This document shows positions 1-9,781 of a DNA stretch of 64,000 bases, piece after piece. Under the pieces are notes generated by a model. That model had not been told where the DNA came from. It did not search any database and saw only the letters and a program-made list of their open reading frames with translations. Numbering within the stretch: the first letter of the stretch is position 1; every line of letters starts with the position of its first letter. The DNA comes from Polynucleobacter antarcticus. GTDB taxonomy: Bacteria > Pseudomonadota > Gammaproteobacteria > Burkholderiales > Burkholderiaceae. The stretch is taken from contig NZ_CP028941.1 in assembly GCF_013307245.1 (NCBI RefSeq), positions 930,001-994,000 of the forward strand. Direction: 5' to 3'. The position numbers and the translations under genes are program-made.

Positions 1-1475
1 ATATAGTTTGCTTCTTGCATTTGTCTTACATCAATAGCAGACACCATTGGCAAAAGCGCTCGTCGCAGAAATTCATCATTCACGCGCTTTGGCGCTATCA
101 GAATTAATGCATCGTAAGTAGGGGCAGCATTTAAAGGGTCGGTCAAAACACGTAAATTTTGTGCTTTGATACGACCATCACTCGAAAATGCTGAAATAAC
201 ATCAACCTCATTACTTTCTAGAGCGCGATACATAAAGGTTGGTGTAAATGACTTTTCACTTTGGAAAAGAAGACCATAGCTATTCTTTAACTTTTTCCAT
301 TCTGGCCGATTCAAAAATTCCAGATCCGATCCCAGTCTGAGGTTTTGTGATTTTGCTGAAAGATCGGTCGTTGAGACTATCCCCATCTTTTGGGCTTGAG
401 CATCTTTCATCGCCAAAACATAGGCATTTTCAAAGCCCAAAGTCCCCAAGAGCGTAATGCCATATTGGCTCCGAAGTTCTTGTTTTAGGTTTATCAGTAA
501 GCTCTCACGGGGCGGATTATCGGTGCGCCCTAGGACATTGCTCCAGAGGGTTCCAGAGTAATCTACATACACATCAATTTCATCGTTGGCCAGGGCTCTA
601 AAGGCAACTGCAGACCCCAAGCTTTCTCGCTGCTTAACACTTGCGCCCAAAGACTCAAGGCGATTCTCAATCAGTTGAGCAAGAATAAATTGCTCGCTAA
701 AATTTTTAGCGCCAACGACATAGTCTTTTTTGGACTCAAACAGAGCAGGCGTCAAGGCAAAGATTACACCACTGATTAATATCAAGAGACCAAAGCCTAT
801 TTTTTTACGATTGCGTAAAGCCAGTCCTGCCTCTATGAGGCTCAGCGCAAAATCTGCTGCTAATGCTAGTGCCGTAGCAGCGAGACAACCAAACGCTACA
901 GAAACCCAATTTTCTGTTTGTAAACCAGAAAAAATATAGTTACCTAAACTCACTTGGCCCACAGAGGTTGCGAGGGTCGCAGTACCAATAGTCCATACGG
1001 TTGCGATACGAATACCCGACATTAGTACTGGCGCTGCCAACGGTAATTCAATTTGTAATAACTTTTGCCGCGCGGTCATGCCGACCCCATCGGCAGCTTC
1101 GCTTACTAGAGTATCTACACCCAACAGACCGGTGACCCCATTACGCAAAATGGGCAACAGCGCATAAAGAGCCAGTGCCAGCAGAGAAGGTAAAAAGCCA
1201 AGCGCCGGAAATGTGACTGAAAATAGAGCATTGGTGAGGTGAGATAAGCCGAGCAATATCGGATAAAACAAAGCAAGCAGCGCTAATCCAGGAATGGTTT
1301 GAATAACACTGGCTGCTCCTAGAAGAAAACGACGCCATCCCGAGAATTGCGTGCAAATAATAATTAAGGGTAAGGCTATTGCTAGAGCAAGCAACATTGC
1401 TGATGCTGACAGTAAGATATGTTGGGTTAAATAGAGGGGCAGCAAGCTCCAGGCCAGGTCAATTTGTTCACTCAT
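1..1475 (-). CDS. Osmoprotectant-type ABC transporter, fused permease and substrate-binding protein (3' end beyond window)
   Basis: Reading leftwards from the ATG at 1475, the frame stays open to the window edge, so the C-terminus is missing. The first roughly 215 residues are a hydrophobic BPD-type permease with several membrane segments and the EAA-like stretch around GVGMTARQKLLQIELPLAAP. After a further membrane segment (LLILISGVIFALTPALF) comes a periplasmic OpuAC/OsmF-like binding domain starting near YVVGAKNFSEQFILAQ, with DEIDVYVDYSGTLWSN. In the family this arrangement imports glycine betaine, choline or related quaternary amines. The start overlaps the stop of the ATPase gene by 8 bases, so the two are translationally coupled. 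Substrate cannot be told from sequence. Confidence 0.85.
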   Translation of the reverse strand, partial: MSEQIDLAWSLLPLYLTQHILLSASAMLLALAIALPLIIICTQFSGWRRFLLGAASVIQTIPGLALLALFYPILLGLSHLTNALFSVTFPALGFLPSLLALALYALLPILRNGVTGLLGVDTLVSEAADGVGMTARQKLLQIELPLAAPVLMSGIRIATVWTIGTATLATSVGQVSLGNYIFSGLQTENWVSVAFGCLAATALALAADFALSLIEAGLALRNRKKIGFGLLILISGVIFALTPALFESKKDYVVGAKNFSEQFILAQLIENRLESLGASVKQRESLGSAVAFRALANDEIDVYVDYSGTLWSNVLGRTDNPPRESLLINLKQELRSQYGITLLGTLGFENAYVLAMKDAQAQKMGIVSTTDLSAKSQNLRLGSDLEFLNRPEWKKLKNSYGLLFQSEKSFTPTFMYRALESNEVDVISAFSSDGRIKAQNLRVLTDPLNAAPTYDALILIAPKRVNDEFLRRALLPMVSAIDVRQMQEANY

Positions 1476-2243
1476 CGACATTTGACCCTAATACTTCATG
1501 AACTTTTCTGTTTTGCCGTAACGGTACCGCCATCATGGCTTGCACATCAGGGTGTGTTTCTTGTAGTGCTTGGTGCGGTAAAAAATCTGCAATGATTTGT
1601 CCTGCCTTGATGACGATGATGCGGTCTGCCAATAAAAGCGCTTCCTGAATATCGTGACTCACCATGACGGTAGTGAGCTTAAGATTTTCATGCAGCTTGC
1701 GATATTCCGTACCCAGCATGTCTCTTGTGATGGGGTCTAGTGCGCCAAAGGGTTCGTCCATCAGCATGATGGGGGGAGCGGCCGCTAAAGCACGAGCGAT
1801 AGCAACACGTTGCTGTTGACCTCCCGAGAGTTGATGGGGCAGTCGACTTGCAAAGTCTAGGGGTAGCGCCACCATATTGAGTAACTCATCTACGCGTTGG
1901 TTAATCCTTTCTTCTGGCCAAGCTAATAGGTGTGGAGTAATACCAATATTTTCAGCAACACTTAAATGGGGAAATAGCCCTGATCCCTGAAATACATACC
2001 CAATACCTCTACGTAGTATCGGAGCCTTCGTAGCACTGATGGGTATGCCATTGATTCTTACTTCGCCCTGATCTGGATAGATCAACTGATTGATGGTCTT
2101 GAGCACAGTAGTCTTACCAGAGCCGGATGCCCCCAGTAACGCGACAAAGGATTGATCGGCAATCGTGAGGCAAACATCATTCATCGCTAGCAAAGCAGAG
2201 TTTGGGAAACGCTTAGTAATGTGGTCTAGCTCAATCAATACAC
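1468..2243 (-). CDS. ABC transporter ATP-binding protein, osmoprotectant (OpuCA/ProV-like) type
   Basis: This is the ATPase partner of the fused permease/binding protein just downstream. Walker A is GASGSGKTT, the signature is LSGGQQQRVAIARAL, Walker B is IMLMDEPFGALDP, and the switch histidine is in MVSHDIQEALLLADR. LDPITRDMLGTEYRKL is typical of the OpuCA/ProV branch. There is no C-terminal CBS pair, which longer homologues carry. I chose the GTG at 2243 because family proteins begin at about the (M)IELDHITKRF segment. An ATG at 2274 would add ten unrelated residues, and a TTG one codon after the GTG is also possible. Confidence 0.88.
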
Positions 2244-2404
2244 TTCTCTCAGTCTGATGGCGATGAAATAACAATAATGCAATTGCTATTTTTGCGAAAA
2301 ATCACATATTTAGGGCCAATGAGAGGTTTTTTCAGAATAGTCAGCTTGAATTCTTGATAGAGGAGCTATTTAGACTACTTTCATCCATAAAAGTCTCAAA
2401 ATCC

Positions 2405-2444
2405 CCATTTTGAAGCTCTAGAAATAGTATTTCTGTTGAAATGG
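2405..2444. repeat. Nested inverted repeat upstream of the alternative oxidase
   Basis: Outer arms CCATTT (2405-2410) and AAATGG (2439-2444) enclose inner arms AGAAAT (2420-2425) and ATTTCT (2429-2434) separated by AGT. It lies about 85 bases before the small ORF and 220 before the oxidase gene, in a 285-base non-coding stretch (2244-2528) that holds nothing else I recognise. It could be a regulator site or an RNA hairpin. The sequence alone does not decide. Confidence 0.4.
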
Positions 2445-2528
2445 TTATTTACTGCTCTGCAATATTTTCTAAATAGGAACATACTAGCTAAGTGTTAACC
2501 CTAATACTTTTAATAAAGGATGTTAATC

Positions 2529-2633
2529 GTGAAAGCATTTAAAAAATTGGTAAATAACCTCTACGAGGCTTGGTTTGAAGCACGTGCAGCCTATATTCAG
2601 CATTGCGCTGCTCGACGCAATAATTTGCGATAA
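2529..2633 (+). CDS. Small ORF of 34 codons upstream of alternative oxidase, function unknown
   Basis: A GTG at 2529 sits eight bases after a good Shine-Dalgarno sequence, AAAGGA (2515-2520), and opens a 34-residue frame ending at TAA 2631-2633. An in-frame ATG at 2520 is also possible but overlaps the ribosome site. The peptide is basic and amphipathic, with KAFKKL near the start, aromatic residues in the middle (LYEAWFEARAAY) and ARRNNLR at the end. It shows no signal peptide or membrane segment. It ends 30 bases before the oxidase start on the same strand, so it may be a leader peptide or a co-expressed small protein. I do not recognise a family. Confidence 0.45.
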   Translation: MKAFKKLVNNLYEAWFEARAAYIQHCAARRNNLR

Positions 2634-2663
2634 ATACACCTTTTAAGCAATATTAAAAACATT

Positions 2664-3272
2664 GTGAAAAATCAACTTGATGGCATTAGTGACAGAATTG
2701 CCTATTGCATTACTAGGTCACTACGATTCCTAGCAGATACCTTTTTTTCTAAGCGCTATGGACATCGCGCTGTCGTTCTAGAAACCGTGGCTGCAGTTCC
2801 AGGGATGGTTTCAGGTATGTGGATCCACCTCAAAAGTCTCAGAGAAACCAAGACAGGCTACGGTCCAAAAATTAGAACTTTATTGGGTGAAGCTGAAAAT
2901 GAGCGCATGCACCTCATGACTTTTATTGATATTGCTCAGCCTACCAAATTAGAGCGTAGCTTGATCTTATTCGCGCAGTTTTTATTTTGGCATTTTTACT
3001 TCGTTCTCTTTGTCTTTGCTCCCAGAACAGCCCACCGAATGATTGGTTATTTTGAAGAAGAGGCAGTCATTAGCTACACACAATATTTAGAGCAGGTGGA
3101 TGCCCATCCTGAATTGAATATTGCTGCGCCTAAGATTGCCATCGACTATTGGAAGCTGCCAGCAGATGCTAGGTTACGTGATGTCATTATTGCCGTTCGG
3201 GCAGATGAGCAAGGTCACAGCGAAGTAAACCATGCTTACGCTGATGAATTTGACTTAAAAACCTCAAAATAG
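2664..3272 (+). CDS. aox: Alternative oxidase (non-electrogenic ubiquinol oxidase)
   Basis: The product is a di-iron ubiquinol oxidase that passes electrons from quinol to oxygen without pumping protons and resists cyanide. The four ligand motifs are in order: LETVAAVPG (E40), NERMHL (E80, H83), YFEEEAVISYT (E131-133) and RADEQGH (E182, H185). A hydrophobic stretch at about 100-120 fits the interfacial membrane helices of the family. At 202 residues it lacks the long N-terminal presequence of mitochondrial forms, as bacterial members do. The start is a GTG. It follows the 34-codon small ORF and precedes a photolyase-like gene after about 90 bases, so it may be expressed alone or with the small ORF. 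Confidence 0.93.
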   Translation: MKNQLDGISDRIAYCITRSLRFLADTFFSKRYGHRAVVLETVAAVPGMVSGMWIHLKSLRETKTGYGPKIRTLLGEAENERMHLMTFIDIAQPTKLERSLILFAQFLFWHFYFVLFVFAPRTAHRMIGYFEEEAVISYTQYLEQVDAHPELNIAAPKIAIDYWKLPADARLRDVIIAVRADEQGHSEVNHAYADEFDLKTSK

Positions 3273-3365
3273 GTTTACTCAACTAGTGCATTAGAGTCGT
3301 TCTGGCAAGTCCTTCATACTCACATTAGAATCAATGATCAACAATCTAGGACTAATGAACGTATT

Positions 3366-4895
3366 ATGGGTAGTTACGAGCTAGTTTGGTTTAAGCGGGA
3401 TTTACGCTGTCAGGATCATGCTGCTCTCACTAGCGCAGCGCGTATGGGTCCAGTGCGCTGTATTTATGTTGTTGAGCCTAAGCTTTGGCTTGAGCCAGAC
3501 ATGGCGCTTCAACATTTCGAGTTCATTCACGAATCTCTTCAAGTTTTAGATGCCGATCTTCGTCTTCAGGGCGCTTGTCTTGAAATTCACTATGGTGCAC
3601 TCACTGAAGTATTAAGTCAGATTTGGCAAGCAGATCCTTTTGGGCGTCTTCATTCACATGAAGAGACCGGTAATGGTTTTACTTATGCTCGCGATAAACA
3701 AGTAGCCAGTTGGTGCCAATCTCACAAGATTGATTGGATGGAGTATCCCCAGTTTGGTGTGGTGCGGGGTTTAAAGAACCGCAACTTATGGCAGGCAGCT
3801 TGGGAGCAGCATATGTCAGCGCCCCTACAAAACCCAGGCAAGCTCAATTATTGGCGATATCCTCTGCCACCATCTGGGGTGATGGGGGCCCCAGCGCATT
3901 TGCGACATAACCCACCACAAAGACTACGTGGGGGTCGGACACTAGCGCTTTCTACTTTACATAGTTTTTTAAGTGCCCGTAGCTTAGGTTATCGGGGTGG
4001 TATCTCTTCACCGCTATCGGCACCGAATGCTTGTTCACGTATATCAGTCTATCTTGCTTGGGGTTGTATTAGCATGCGTGAAGTAGTGCAGCAAACCTAC
4101 GAATACCTTGAGCAACTCCCGCCTCAGGCCAGTCGACATCGGGCTGGCCTATCGGCTTTTGTGAGCCGACTGTATTGGCATTGTCATTTCATTCAAAAAT
4201 TAGAAAGTGAGCCTGCGATCGAATGGCGCAATATGCATTCTGGTTACGACGGCTTGCGTGAGCATGACTTTAATGAGGCACACTTCGAGGCTTTGAAAGC
4301 GGGGCGAACGGGTTGGCCTATGGTGGATGCATGCGTGGTAATGTTGCGAGAAACGGGCTGGTTAAATTTTCGGATGCGGGCGATGTTGGTCTCCGTTGCA
4401 GCATATCCATTATGGCTACATTGGCGCCCAGTCGGAGAGTGGCTAGCAACCCAGTTTTTGGACTATGAACCTGGCATTCATTGGAGTCAGCTGCAAATGC
4501 AATCAGGTACCACGGGCATCAACACAACCAGGGTTTATAACCCTATTAAACAAGCGCAAGATCATGATCCGCATGGCCGGTTCGTCAGACAATGGCTGCC
4601 TCACATGCGCCAAGTGCCAGATGTTTTCCTCTTTGAGCCTTGGTTGATGAAGACATCACTTCAGTATGATGGAAATATTGGTCTTGATACTGAGATTGCA
4701 GATCCGTTGGTAGATCTTAGTCAAGCCACACGAGAGTCCAAGCAACGGTTGCACAGTAGGCGTCAACAGCCCGAGGTTAGGGCAGGTAAGCAAAGCGTTG
4801 TTGAAAAGCACGCTTCTCGCAAAAGACCTACTAAGCGAACCAGCGCTAAATCACAGAAATCAGAATCTACCGCGCAACAGAGTTTTGATTTCTGA
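3366..4895 (+). CDS. Photolyase/cryptochrome family flavoprotein
   Basis: The N-terminal Rossmann-like photolyase domain (about 1-170) begins LVWFKRDLRCQDHAAL, the usual start of the family. The helical FAD domain covers about 200-450, including RAGLSAFVSRLYWHCHF, GRTGWPMVDACVVML and HWSQLQMQSGTTGINTTRVY at about 372-391. The C-terminal 50 residues are basic and low in complexity (many K, R, S, T), an extension beyond the catalytic core. Members repair cyclobutane dimers with light or act as light sensors. I cannot separate these two roles from sequence. At 509 residues it is close to family length. It converges on the catalase-like gene with an inverted repeat between them. Confidence 0.87.
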   Translation: MGSYELVWFKRDLRCQDHAALTSAARMGPVRCIYVVEPKLWLEPDMALQHFEFIHESLQVLDADLRLQGACLEIHYGALTEVLSQIWQADPFGRLHSHEETGNGFTYARDKQVASWCQSHKIDWMEYPQFGVVRGLKNRNLWQAAWEQHMSAPLQNPGKLNYWRYPLPPSGVMGAPAHLRHNPPQRLRGGRTLALSTLHSFLSARSLGYRGGISSPLSAPNACSRISVYLAWGCISMREVVQQTYEYLEQLPPQASRHRAGLSAFVSRLYWHCHFIQKLESEPAIEWRNMHSGYDGLREHDFNEAHFEALKAGRTGWPMVDACVVMLRETGWLNFRMRAMLVSVAAYPLWLHWRPVGEWLATQFLDYEPGIHWSQLQMQSGTTGINTTRVYNPIKQAQDHDPHGRFVRQWLPHMRQVPDVFLFEPWLMKTSLQYDGNIGLDTEIADPLVDLSQATRESKQRLHSRRQQPEVRAGKQSVVEKHASRKRPTKRTSAKSQKSESTAQQSFDF

Positions 4896-4950
4896 TTCCG
4901 TATAGTTATTGGAAAAGGTATTAATTTTCTTTAAGATAGCTATACGGAAT
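4895..4950. terminator. Inverted repeat between convergent genes, probable two-way terminator
   Basis: Arms ATTCCGTATAGTTAT (4895-4909) and ATAGCTATACGGAAT (4936-4950) match at 14 of 15 positions across a 26-base AT-rich loop. The left arm starts on the last base of the photolyase stop codon and the right arm ends 20 bases from the stop of the convergent catalase-like gene. There is no long T run, so it is not a classic intrinsic terminator. Confidence 0.55.
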
Positions 4951-4970
4951 TTATGCTTTACCGTATGAAG

Positions 4971-5984
4971 CTATTGTTTGGCACCTTCAACCACTCTTCG
5001 GCCTAGAGAAATTGCATAAGGCACTGTCCTTGCTCCAAGCATTGGATCAGCAGAACCTTCGACTCCTTTCGGCATGATATTGGGATCAAAAGTCATGCTT
5101 AAGCAAGGTCCACTACCATCTGAGGAAATAGATGTAATTTTAAGAGCCCCCAGAGTAATTTTCTTTCTTCCTGCGGGCAGCGGTACTGTTGCGTTATCCA
5201 GGATATCACCTGCTTGGGCAATTTCAAGATTAAAGTTAAATGAGACCTTGCCTGCTGCAACGCGTTGACGTAAATCATCAAATAAAAAGTTTGGCCCTTT
5301 TAATTTTGCCTCTTCGTCAGTTAAGGTCTGCGTTCCATCGGCGGGCTCAAATACCCATTTACCACTTACCTTTTCTTTTTTAGCATTTGCAAAGCTAAAC
5401 CCATGAACACCCCAATAATTGACTGTTGCATAACTGGCTGGTACTGGTTGAGAAGCAAGAAACTTTCCATGAATTAATACTTCAGGGTTAGCATCGGCAA
5501 AGGCTTTGACCTTTACTGGATCAGCAGCCTTAGTGGCCGGATCAGGTTGTAGGGACTGTAGGCGTCCAAGAAGTTGTTCGGGGGTGGCTGAGCCAAACAC
5601 AGGTACTGAAATATTACCCATTTGCCAAACCTCATTGTTTGGCAAGGTAAATTGCAAGGCCATATTACGTTGTGTCTTTGCATTATCGGCAGCATTTGGA
5701 TTGCCGCCACCGACAGAGAAGCGAACAATCATGGGGATTTTCTTGCCACTAAAAGCAGAAGAATTAGAAATTTTTCTTCCCTCAGCGCTACCAGTAAATT
5801 CCCCGGTGGCGCAAATCCCTTTGGCCCCTGAGCGACGATATCCTTCAAACTTTCCACCAGTAGCTTCAAATTGACTAACCATCTGATTAGGGTCTACATT
5901 TGCTGCTGCGTGGGTTGATAAGAGTGTAGTTGTGCCTATCAAAGCTAGTAAGAAATATTTCAAGTGTGATTGAATTGATTTCAT
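4971..5984 (-). CDS. Periplasmic catalase-like haem protein (SrpA/catalase-related family)
   Basis: The fold is that of small catalase-related peroxidases: RKISNSSAFSGKKIPMIVRFSVGGGNP, NMALQFTLPNNEVW, PVFGSATPEQLLGRL, and the C-terminal VPYAISLGRRV that carries the proximal tyrosine (Y323). A signal peptide covers about residues 1-27 (FLLALIGTTTLLSTHAAA), so the protein is exported. I chose the ATG at 5984, which follows GGGAA, over an in-frame ATG further up at 6083. The position where relatives have the distal histidine (RRNHxKG, from memory) reads RRSGAKG here, with glycine at 53. If so, normal catalase chemistry would be impaired. It is a single gene with no partner. Confidence 0.8.
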   Translation of the reverse strand: MKSIQSHLKYFLLALIGTTTLLSTHAAANVDPNQMVSQFEATGGKFEGYRRSGAKGICATGEFTGSAEGRKISNSSAFSGKKIPMIVRFSVGGGNPNAADNAKTQRNMALQFTLPNNEVWQMGNISVPVFGSATPEQLLGRLQSLQPDPATKAADPVKVKAFADANPEVLIHGKFLASQPVPASYATVNYWGVHGFSFANAKKEKVSGKWVFEPADGTQTLTDEEAKLKGPNFLFDDLRQRVAAGKVSFNFNLEIAQAGDILDNATVPLPAGRKKITLGALKITSISSDGSGPCLSMTFDPNIMPKGVEGSADPMLGARTVPYAISLGRRVVEGAKQ

Positions 5985-6296
5985 AACTGTTCCCATAAAA
6001 AAGACACTCTTATAAAAATAGGTGCTAATTATTAAACGAATAGAGCTAAATACATGAATGGCTACAAGTAGCATAAAAAGCACGGTGGAGCTCCCGGTAT
6101 TTTCTCATCCTGAGTGTATTAGTTTTTATAATTACTGACAACGTATTAGAGGAAATACGCTTGAATTTTTAACATAGGATCTTATTTAGTAATTTTCTGT
6201 GCCTACCCATTGGCTGTTAATTTACCTATAAAGCATTATTTCGTGATAAATTATCCAATTATTCACTTAAATCTCGAGTACTAATAAATCAACATC
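5985..6296. other. Non-coding divergent intergenic region
   Basis: This AT-rich stretch separates the catalase-like gene (leftward) from the CBS gene (rightward) and must hold both promoters. The only structure I see is a dyad CGTATT / AATACG with a six-base spacer at 6142-6159. I found no convincing -35/-10 pair and no small ORF with a ribosome site. Confidence 0.4.
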
Positions 6297-6737
6297 ATGA
6301 ATACTGTTAAAAGTTGCCTAACCCACAAGTCCAATCAAATTGTTGCTGTAGAGCCGAGTTCCCCCGTTCGTATAGCCTTAGAGCTCATGCGAGACAAAAA
6401 AGTACGATCTATTCTTGTCATTGAAAACGGTGCTCTGCATGGTATTGTTTCGCAGGGTGATTGCGCAATTAAGGTGCTATTAAAAGGGCTGGACGCTAGT
6501 AAAGTTTTAGCCCAAGAGATCATGACGAAAAATCCCATAACCGTTACTTTATCTGATTCACTAGAGCAATGCATGGGAGTCATGGTGTCTAAACATATTC
6601 GACACTTACCGGTAGTAGATGGCAATAAGGTACTTGGTGTCATCTCGATTGGCGATATTGTAAAAAATATCATTGACCAACAAGGTGTCCAGATTAATTA
6701 TCTTGAAACTTATATTAAAGGCCACGGAGCTTCTTAA
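6297..6737 (+). CDS. Two-CBS-domain protein
   Basis: The protein consists of a tandem pair of CBS domains, roughly residues 7-65 and 72-130, with no attached enzyme or transporter. The repeats are visible as MRDKKVRSILVIENGALHGIVSQGD and VSKHIRHLPVVDGNKVLGVISIGD. Such pairs bind adenine nucleotides and act as energy sensors or regulators of partner proteins. The partner is unknown here. It stands alone between the catalase-like gene and PEP carboxylase. Confidence 0.85.
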   Translation: MNTVKSCLTHKSNQIVAVEPSSPVRIALELMRDKKVRSILVIENGALHGIVSQGDCAIKVLLKGLDASKVLAQEIMTKNPITVTLSDSLEQCMGVMVSKHIRHLPVVDGNKVLGVISIGDIVKNIIDQQGVQINYLETYIKGHGAS

Positions 6738-6988
6738 CTCTTACCAGTTGTTTTTTATAGCCTTGTGATAGACGCCGAGTCATCTCATCTCAATATCTCT
6801 TAACTTTTCTTCCTTAGTATTGAATATTTTTATAAATTTAAGAGTACTTAGTGACTGATTTAGCTTGGGCCAGGAAGTATCTGCTAAGTTAGAGCTTCTA
6901 ATTTGGCTAAAGCACTTAATTTAAATATAAATAGCCTCGGCCGCCCTCGAGCTTAGACTGGTTGTTTCTTATACGGCGTCTACTAATT

Positions 6989-9781
6989 ATGAATTCAAAA
7001 AAGACCGACCTTCCCCTAGTCGAGGATATACGTCTTCTAGGTAAGATTTTGGGTGATATTGTGCGCGAACAAGAGGGGAATAGTATTTATGATCTTGTGG
7101 AGAAGGTACGCACCTTATCCGTTACTTTTCACCGCGACGCTAATCAAAAGGACAATAAAGAATTAACTAATCTATTAAAAGGCTTAAGTAGTGATGATGC
7201 CATGAAGGTATTGCGAGCTTTTACTTACTTTAGTCACTTAGCAAACTTGGCTGAAGATCGACACCATATTCGTCGGCGCATTGACTATGAGCGTAAGGGT
7301 ATCTATCAGGATGGCAGTATTTCTGTGGCAATGAAAAAACTGCACGCCGCTGGAATTACCACCAAAGTAATCTCCAAGATGCTGGAGCAAAGTTTAATCT
7401 CTCCAGTATTAACTGCTCATCCGACAGAGGTACAAAGAACCAGCATCTTAGAAGCCGAGCGCGAAATCGCCCACTTACTCGTTACGAGAGATCAAATTAA
7501 GGAATCTTCAAAAGTAATGCATTCAAGTAAAGATGCATTGCTAGTGAGAGAGCTCAAAGTCAACGAGGGTCAAATTCGTGCACGGGTACTTCAACTCTGG
7601 CATACCCGTCTTTTACGGTTCACTAAATTAACTGTTGCCGATGAGATTGAAAACGCTCTCAGTTATTACGAATCTACTTTCTTAAGAGAAATTCCTAAGA
7701 TTTATGCCCAACTAGAGGAGTCACTGGTAGGTAATCCGGTTGCTAGCTTTTTAAAGATGGGGCAATGGATTGGGGGTGATCGCGATGGTAATCCTAATGT
7801 TAGTGCGCAGACCTTAGAGTATGCGATCCAGCGGCAAGCCGAGATGGTCTTACGCTATTACCTGACTGAGGTGCATCACTTGGGTAGAGAGTTATCTGTT
7901 TCTGCATTGTTACTCAAGTTCCCTAAAAAGATGCAAGCACTTGCTGCTGCATCGCCTGATACCAATGAGCATCGTCAGGATGAGCCCTATAGAAGAGCTT
8001 TAACAGGGATGTACGCCAGATTAGCTGCGGCATTAAAAATATTGACGGGAAGAGATGCCGCTAGACATGCGGTGGAGCCCCAAAATCCTTATAAAGATTC
8101 TCAGCAGTTTTTAGAGGATTTAAAAACTATTGAGTCATCATTAATCTCACAAGGGGCTAAAACCCTTTCAGATAAACGTCTGCATGGCCTCATTAGAGCG
8201 GTTGAGGTGTTTGGATTTCATTTGGCTACAGTAGATTTACGCCAAAGCTCAGATATGCATCAAGCCGTGATTGCAGAGCTTCTCAGTATCGCTGCTATTG
8301 AGGGAAATTACTCTGAACTTACTGAAGTACAGAAGCGTAAACTTCTGATTTCTTTGCTGCAAGACCCGCGCCCAATGCGCGTAAATGGCTTTCAGTATTC
8401 TGATTTTGCTATTTCAGAGATTGCTATTTTTGAGATGGCCAAGAAGATGCGCCAATTATTTGGCCATGATGCGATTCGTCATTACATCATCAGCCATACT
8501 GAGACAGTGAGTGACCTATTGGAAGTATTGCTTTTGCAAAAAGAGGTTGGCTTAATGCATGGAGTGTTGGGTAAAAAAGCTAGCCTAGATTTAATCGTGA
8601 GCCCTTTATTCGAGACGATTGAAGATTTACGCAATGCTGCTCCTATCATGCAAGATTTCTATGCTCTACCAGGTATTTTGGATCTGATTAAGCGCTCTGG
8701 TGCAGAGCAGGACATTATGCTGGGCTATTCAGATTCTAATAAGGATGGCGGCATCGTGACTAGTAACTGGGAGCTCTACTGTGCAGAGCTTGCTTTGGTT
8801 AAGGTATTTGAGCCCCTAGAAGAAAAGCAGGGCATCAAGCTTCGCTTATTCCATGGACGAGGTGGCACTGTGGGTCGTGGAGGTGGACCTAGTTATGAGG
8901 CTATTCTTGCTCAGCCCCCTGGAACAGTGCGTGGGCAAATTCGTTTGACAGAGCAGGGTGAGGTAATTGGATCTAAATATGCTAACCCAGAGATTGGTAG
9001 ACGTAATTTAGAAACCTTGGTTGCCGCTACCCTTGAGGCTAGCTTATTAAAGCCTACAAAGCCTGCAAGCAAATCCTATTTAGAGGCGGCTGCCAAGATC
9101 TCCCAAGCGAGTATGAATGCGTATCGAGGCTTGGTATATGAGACCCCTGGTTTTGCAGAGTATTTTTTTGATGCGACACCCATTCGAGAAATTGCAAAAC
9201 TCAATATTGGTTCTCGACCAGCGAGTCGTAAGCCAAGTCAAAAAATTGAGGACTTACGGGCTATTCCATGGAGCTTTAGTTGGGGACAATGCCGCTTAAC
9301 TCTGCCGGGTTGGTATGGCTTTGGATCAGCCGTACAAGAGTTTCTGAATCAACCTAAGGCTGCAGATAAAAAAGCAGCATTACATTTACTGCAAAAGATG
9401 TATCAGGAATGGCCTTTTTTTAGGACCCTACTTTCTAATATGGATATGGCGCTAGCAAAGAGTGATATGGCCTTAGCCTCACGCTATAGTGAGCTGGTGG
9501 CAGATACTAAGTTACGTAAAAGAATCTTTAGCGCGATTGAAGCTGAGTGGGGTAAAACGATCGAGGCTCTCAAGCTGGTAACGGGAGAGCAGGTACGTTT
9601 AGCAAATAATCCAGGCTTGGCTAGATCTATCCGTCATCGCTTTCCTTACATTGACCCCTTACATCATTTACAAGTGGAACTGGTTCGGCGCTATCGTGCT
9701 GGCAAGCATGATGAGCGGGTTCAAAGGGGTATCCACATAGCCATCAATGGAATTTCAGCTGGATTAAGAAATACGGGTTAA
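6989..9781 (+). CDS. ppc: Phosphoenolpyruvate carboxylase
   Basis: The enzyme makes oxaloacetate from PEP and bicarbonate, refilling the TCA cycle whose enzymes are encoded at the right end of the window. Diagnostic motifs are [12 protein letters not shown] (catalytic histidine), [40 protein letters not shown], and the invariant C-terminus ending [10 protein letters not shown]. At 930 residues it is full length. I took the ATG at 6989 ([14 protein letters not shown]) because an upstream TTG would add residues unlike the family. No clear Shine-Dalgarno precedes it. The 6738-6988 spacer shows no other feature. Confidence 0.97.
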   Translation: MNSKKTDLPLVEDIRLLGKILGDIVREQEGNSIYDLVEKVRTLSVTFHRDANQKDNKELTNLLKGLSSDDAMKVLRAFTYFSHLANLAEDRHHIRRRIDYERKGIYQDGSISVAMKKLHAAGITTKVISKMLEQSLISPVLTAHPTEVQRTSILEAEREIAHLLVTRDQIKESSKVMHSSKDALLVRELKVNEGQIRARVLQLWHTRLLRFTKLTVADEIENALSYYESTFLREIPKIYAQLEESLVGNPVASFLKMGQWIGGDRDGNPNVSAQTLEYAIQRQAEMVLRYYLTEVHHLGRELSVSALLLKFPKKMQALAAASPDTNEHRQDEPYRRALTGMYARLAAALKILTGRDAARHAVEPQNPYKDSQQFLEDLKTIESSLISQGAKTLSDKRLHGLIRAVEVFGFHLATVDLRQSSDMHQAVIAELLSIAAIEGNYSELTEVQKRKLLISLLQDPRPMRVNGFQYSDFAISEIAIFEMAKKMRQLFGHDAIRHYIISHTETVSDLLEVLLLQKEVGLMHGVLGKKASLDLIVSPLFETIEDLRNAAPIMQDFYALPGILDLIKRSGAEQDIMLGYSDSNKDGGIVTSNWELYCAELALVKVFEPLEEKQGIKLRLFHGRGGTVGRGGGPSYEAILAQPPGTVRGQIRLTEQGEVIGSKYANPEIGRRNLETLVAATLEASLLKPTKPASKSYLEAAAKISQASMNAYRGLVYETPGFAEYFFDATPIREIAKLNIGSRPASRKPSQKIEDLRAIPWSFSWGQCRLTLPGWYGFGSAVQEFLNQPKAADKKAALHLLQKMYQEWPFFRTLLSNMDMALAKSDMALASRYSELVADTKLRKRIFSAIEAEWGKTIEALKLVTGEQVRLANNPGLARSIRHRFPYIDPLHHLQVELVRRYRAGKHDERVQRGIHIAINGISAGLRNTG

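Noticed and set aside
730..939. Open frame on the plus strand opposite the transporter gene
   Set aside because: It is antisense to the fused permease/binding protein, which reads through with clear family motifs; no ribosome site.
2275..2528. FNR/NorR-type site or tRNA upstream of the alternative oxidase
   Set aside because: No TTGAT-N4-ATCAA or comparable consensus and no cloverleaf; only a nested dyad was seen.
5506..5874. 122-codon plus-strand frame inside the catalase-like gene
   Set aside because: Shadow of the opposite-strand gene; the composition follows the reverse complement and it resembles no known protein.
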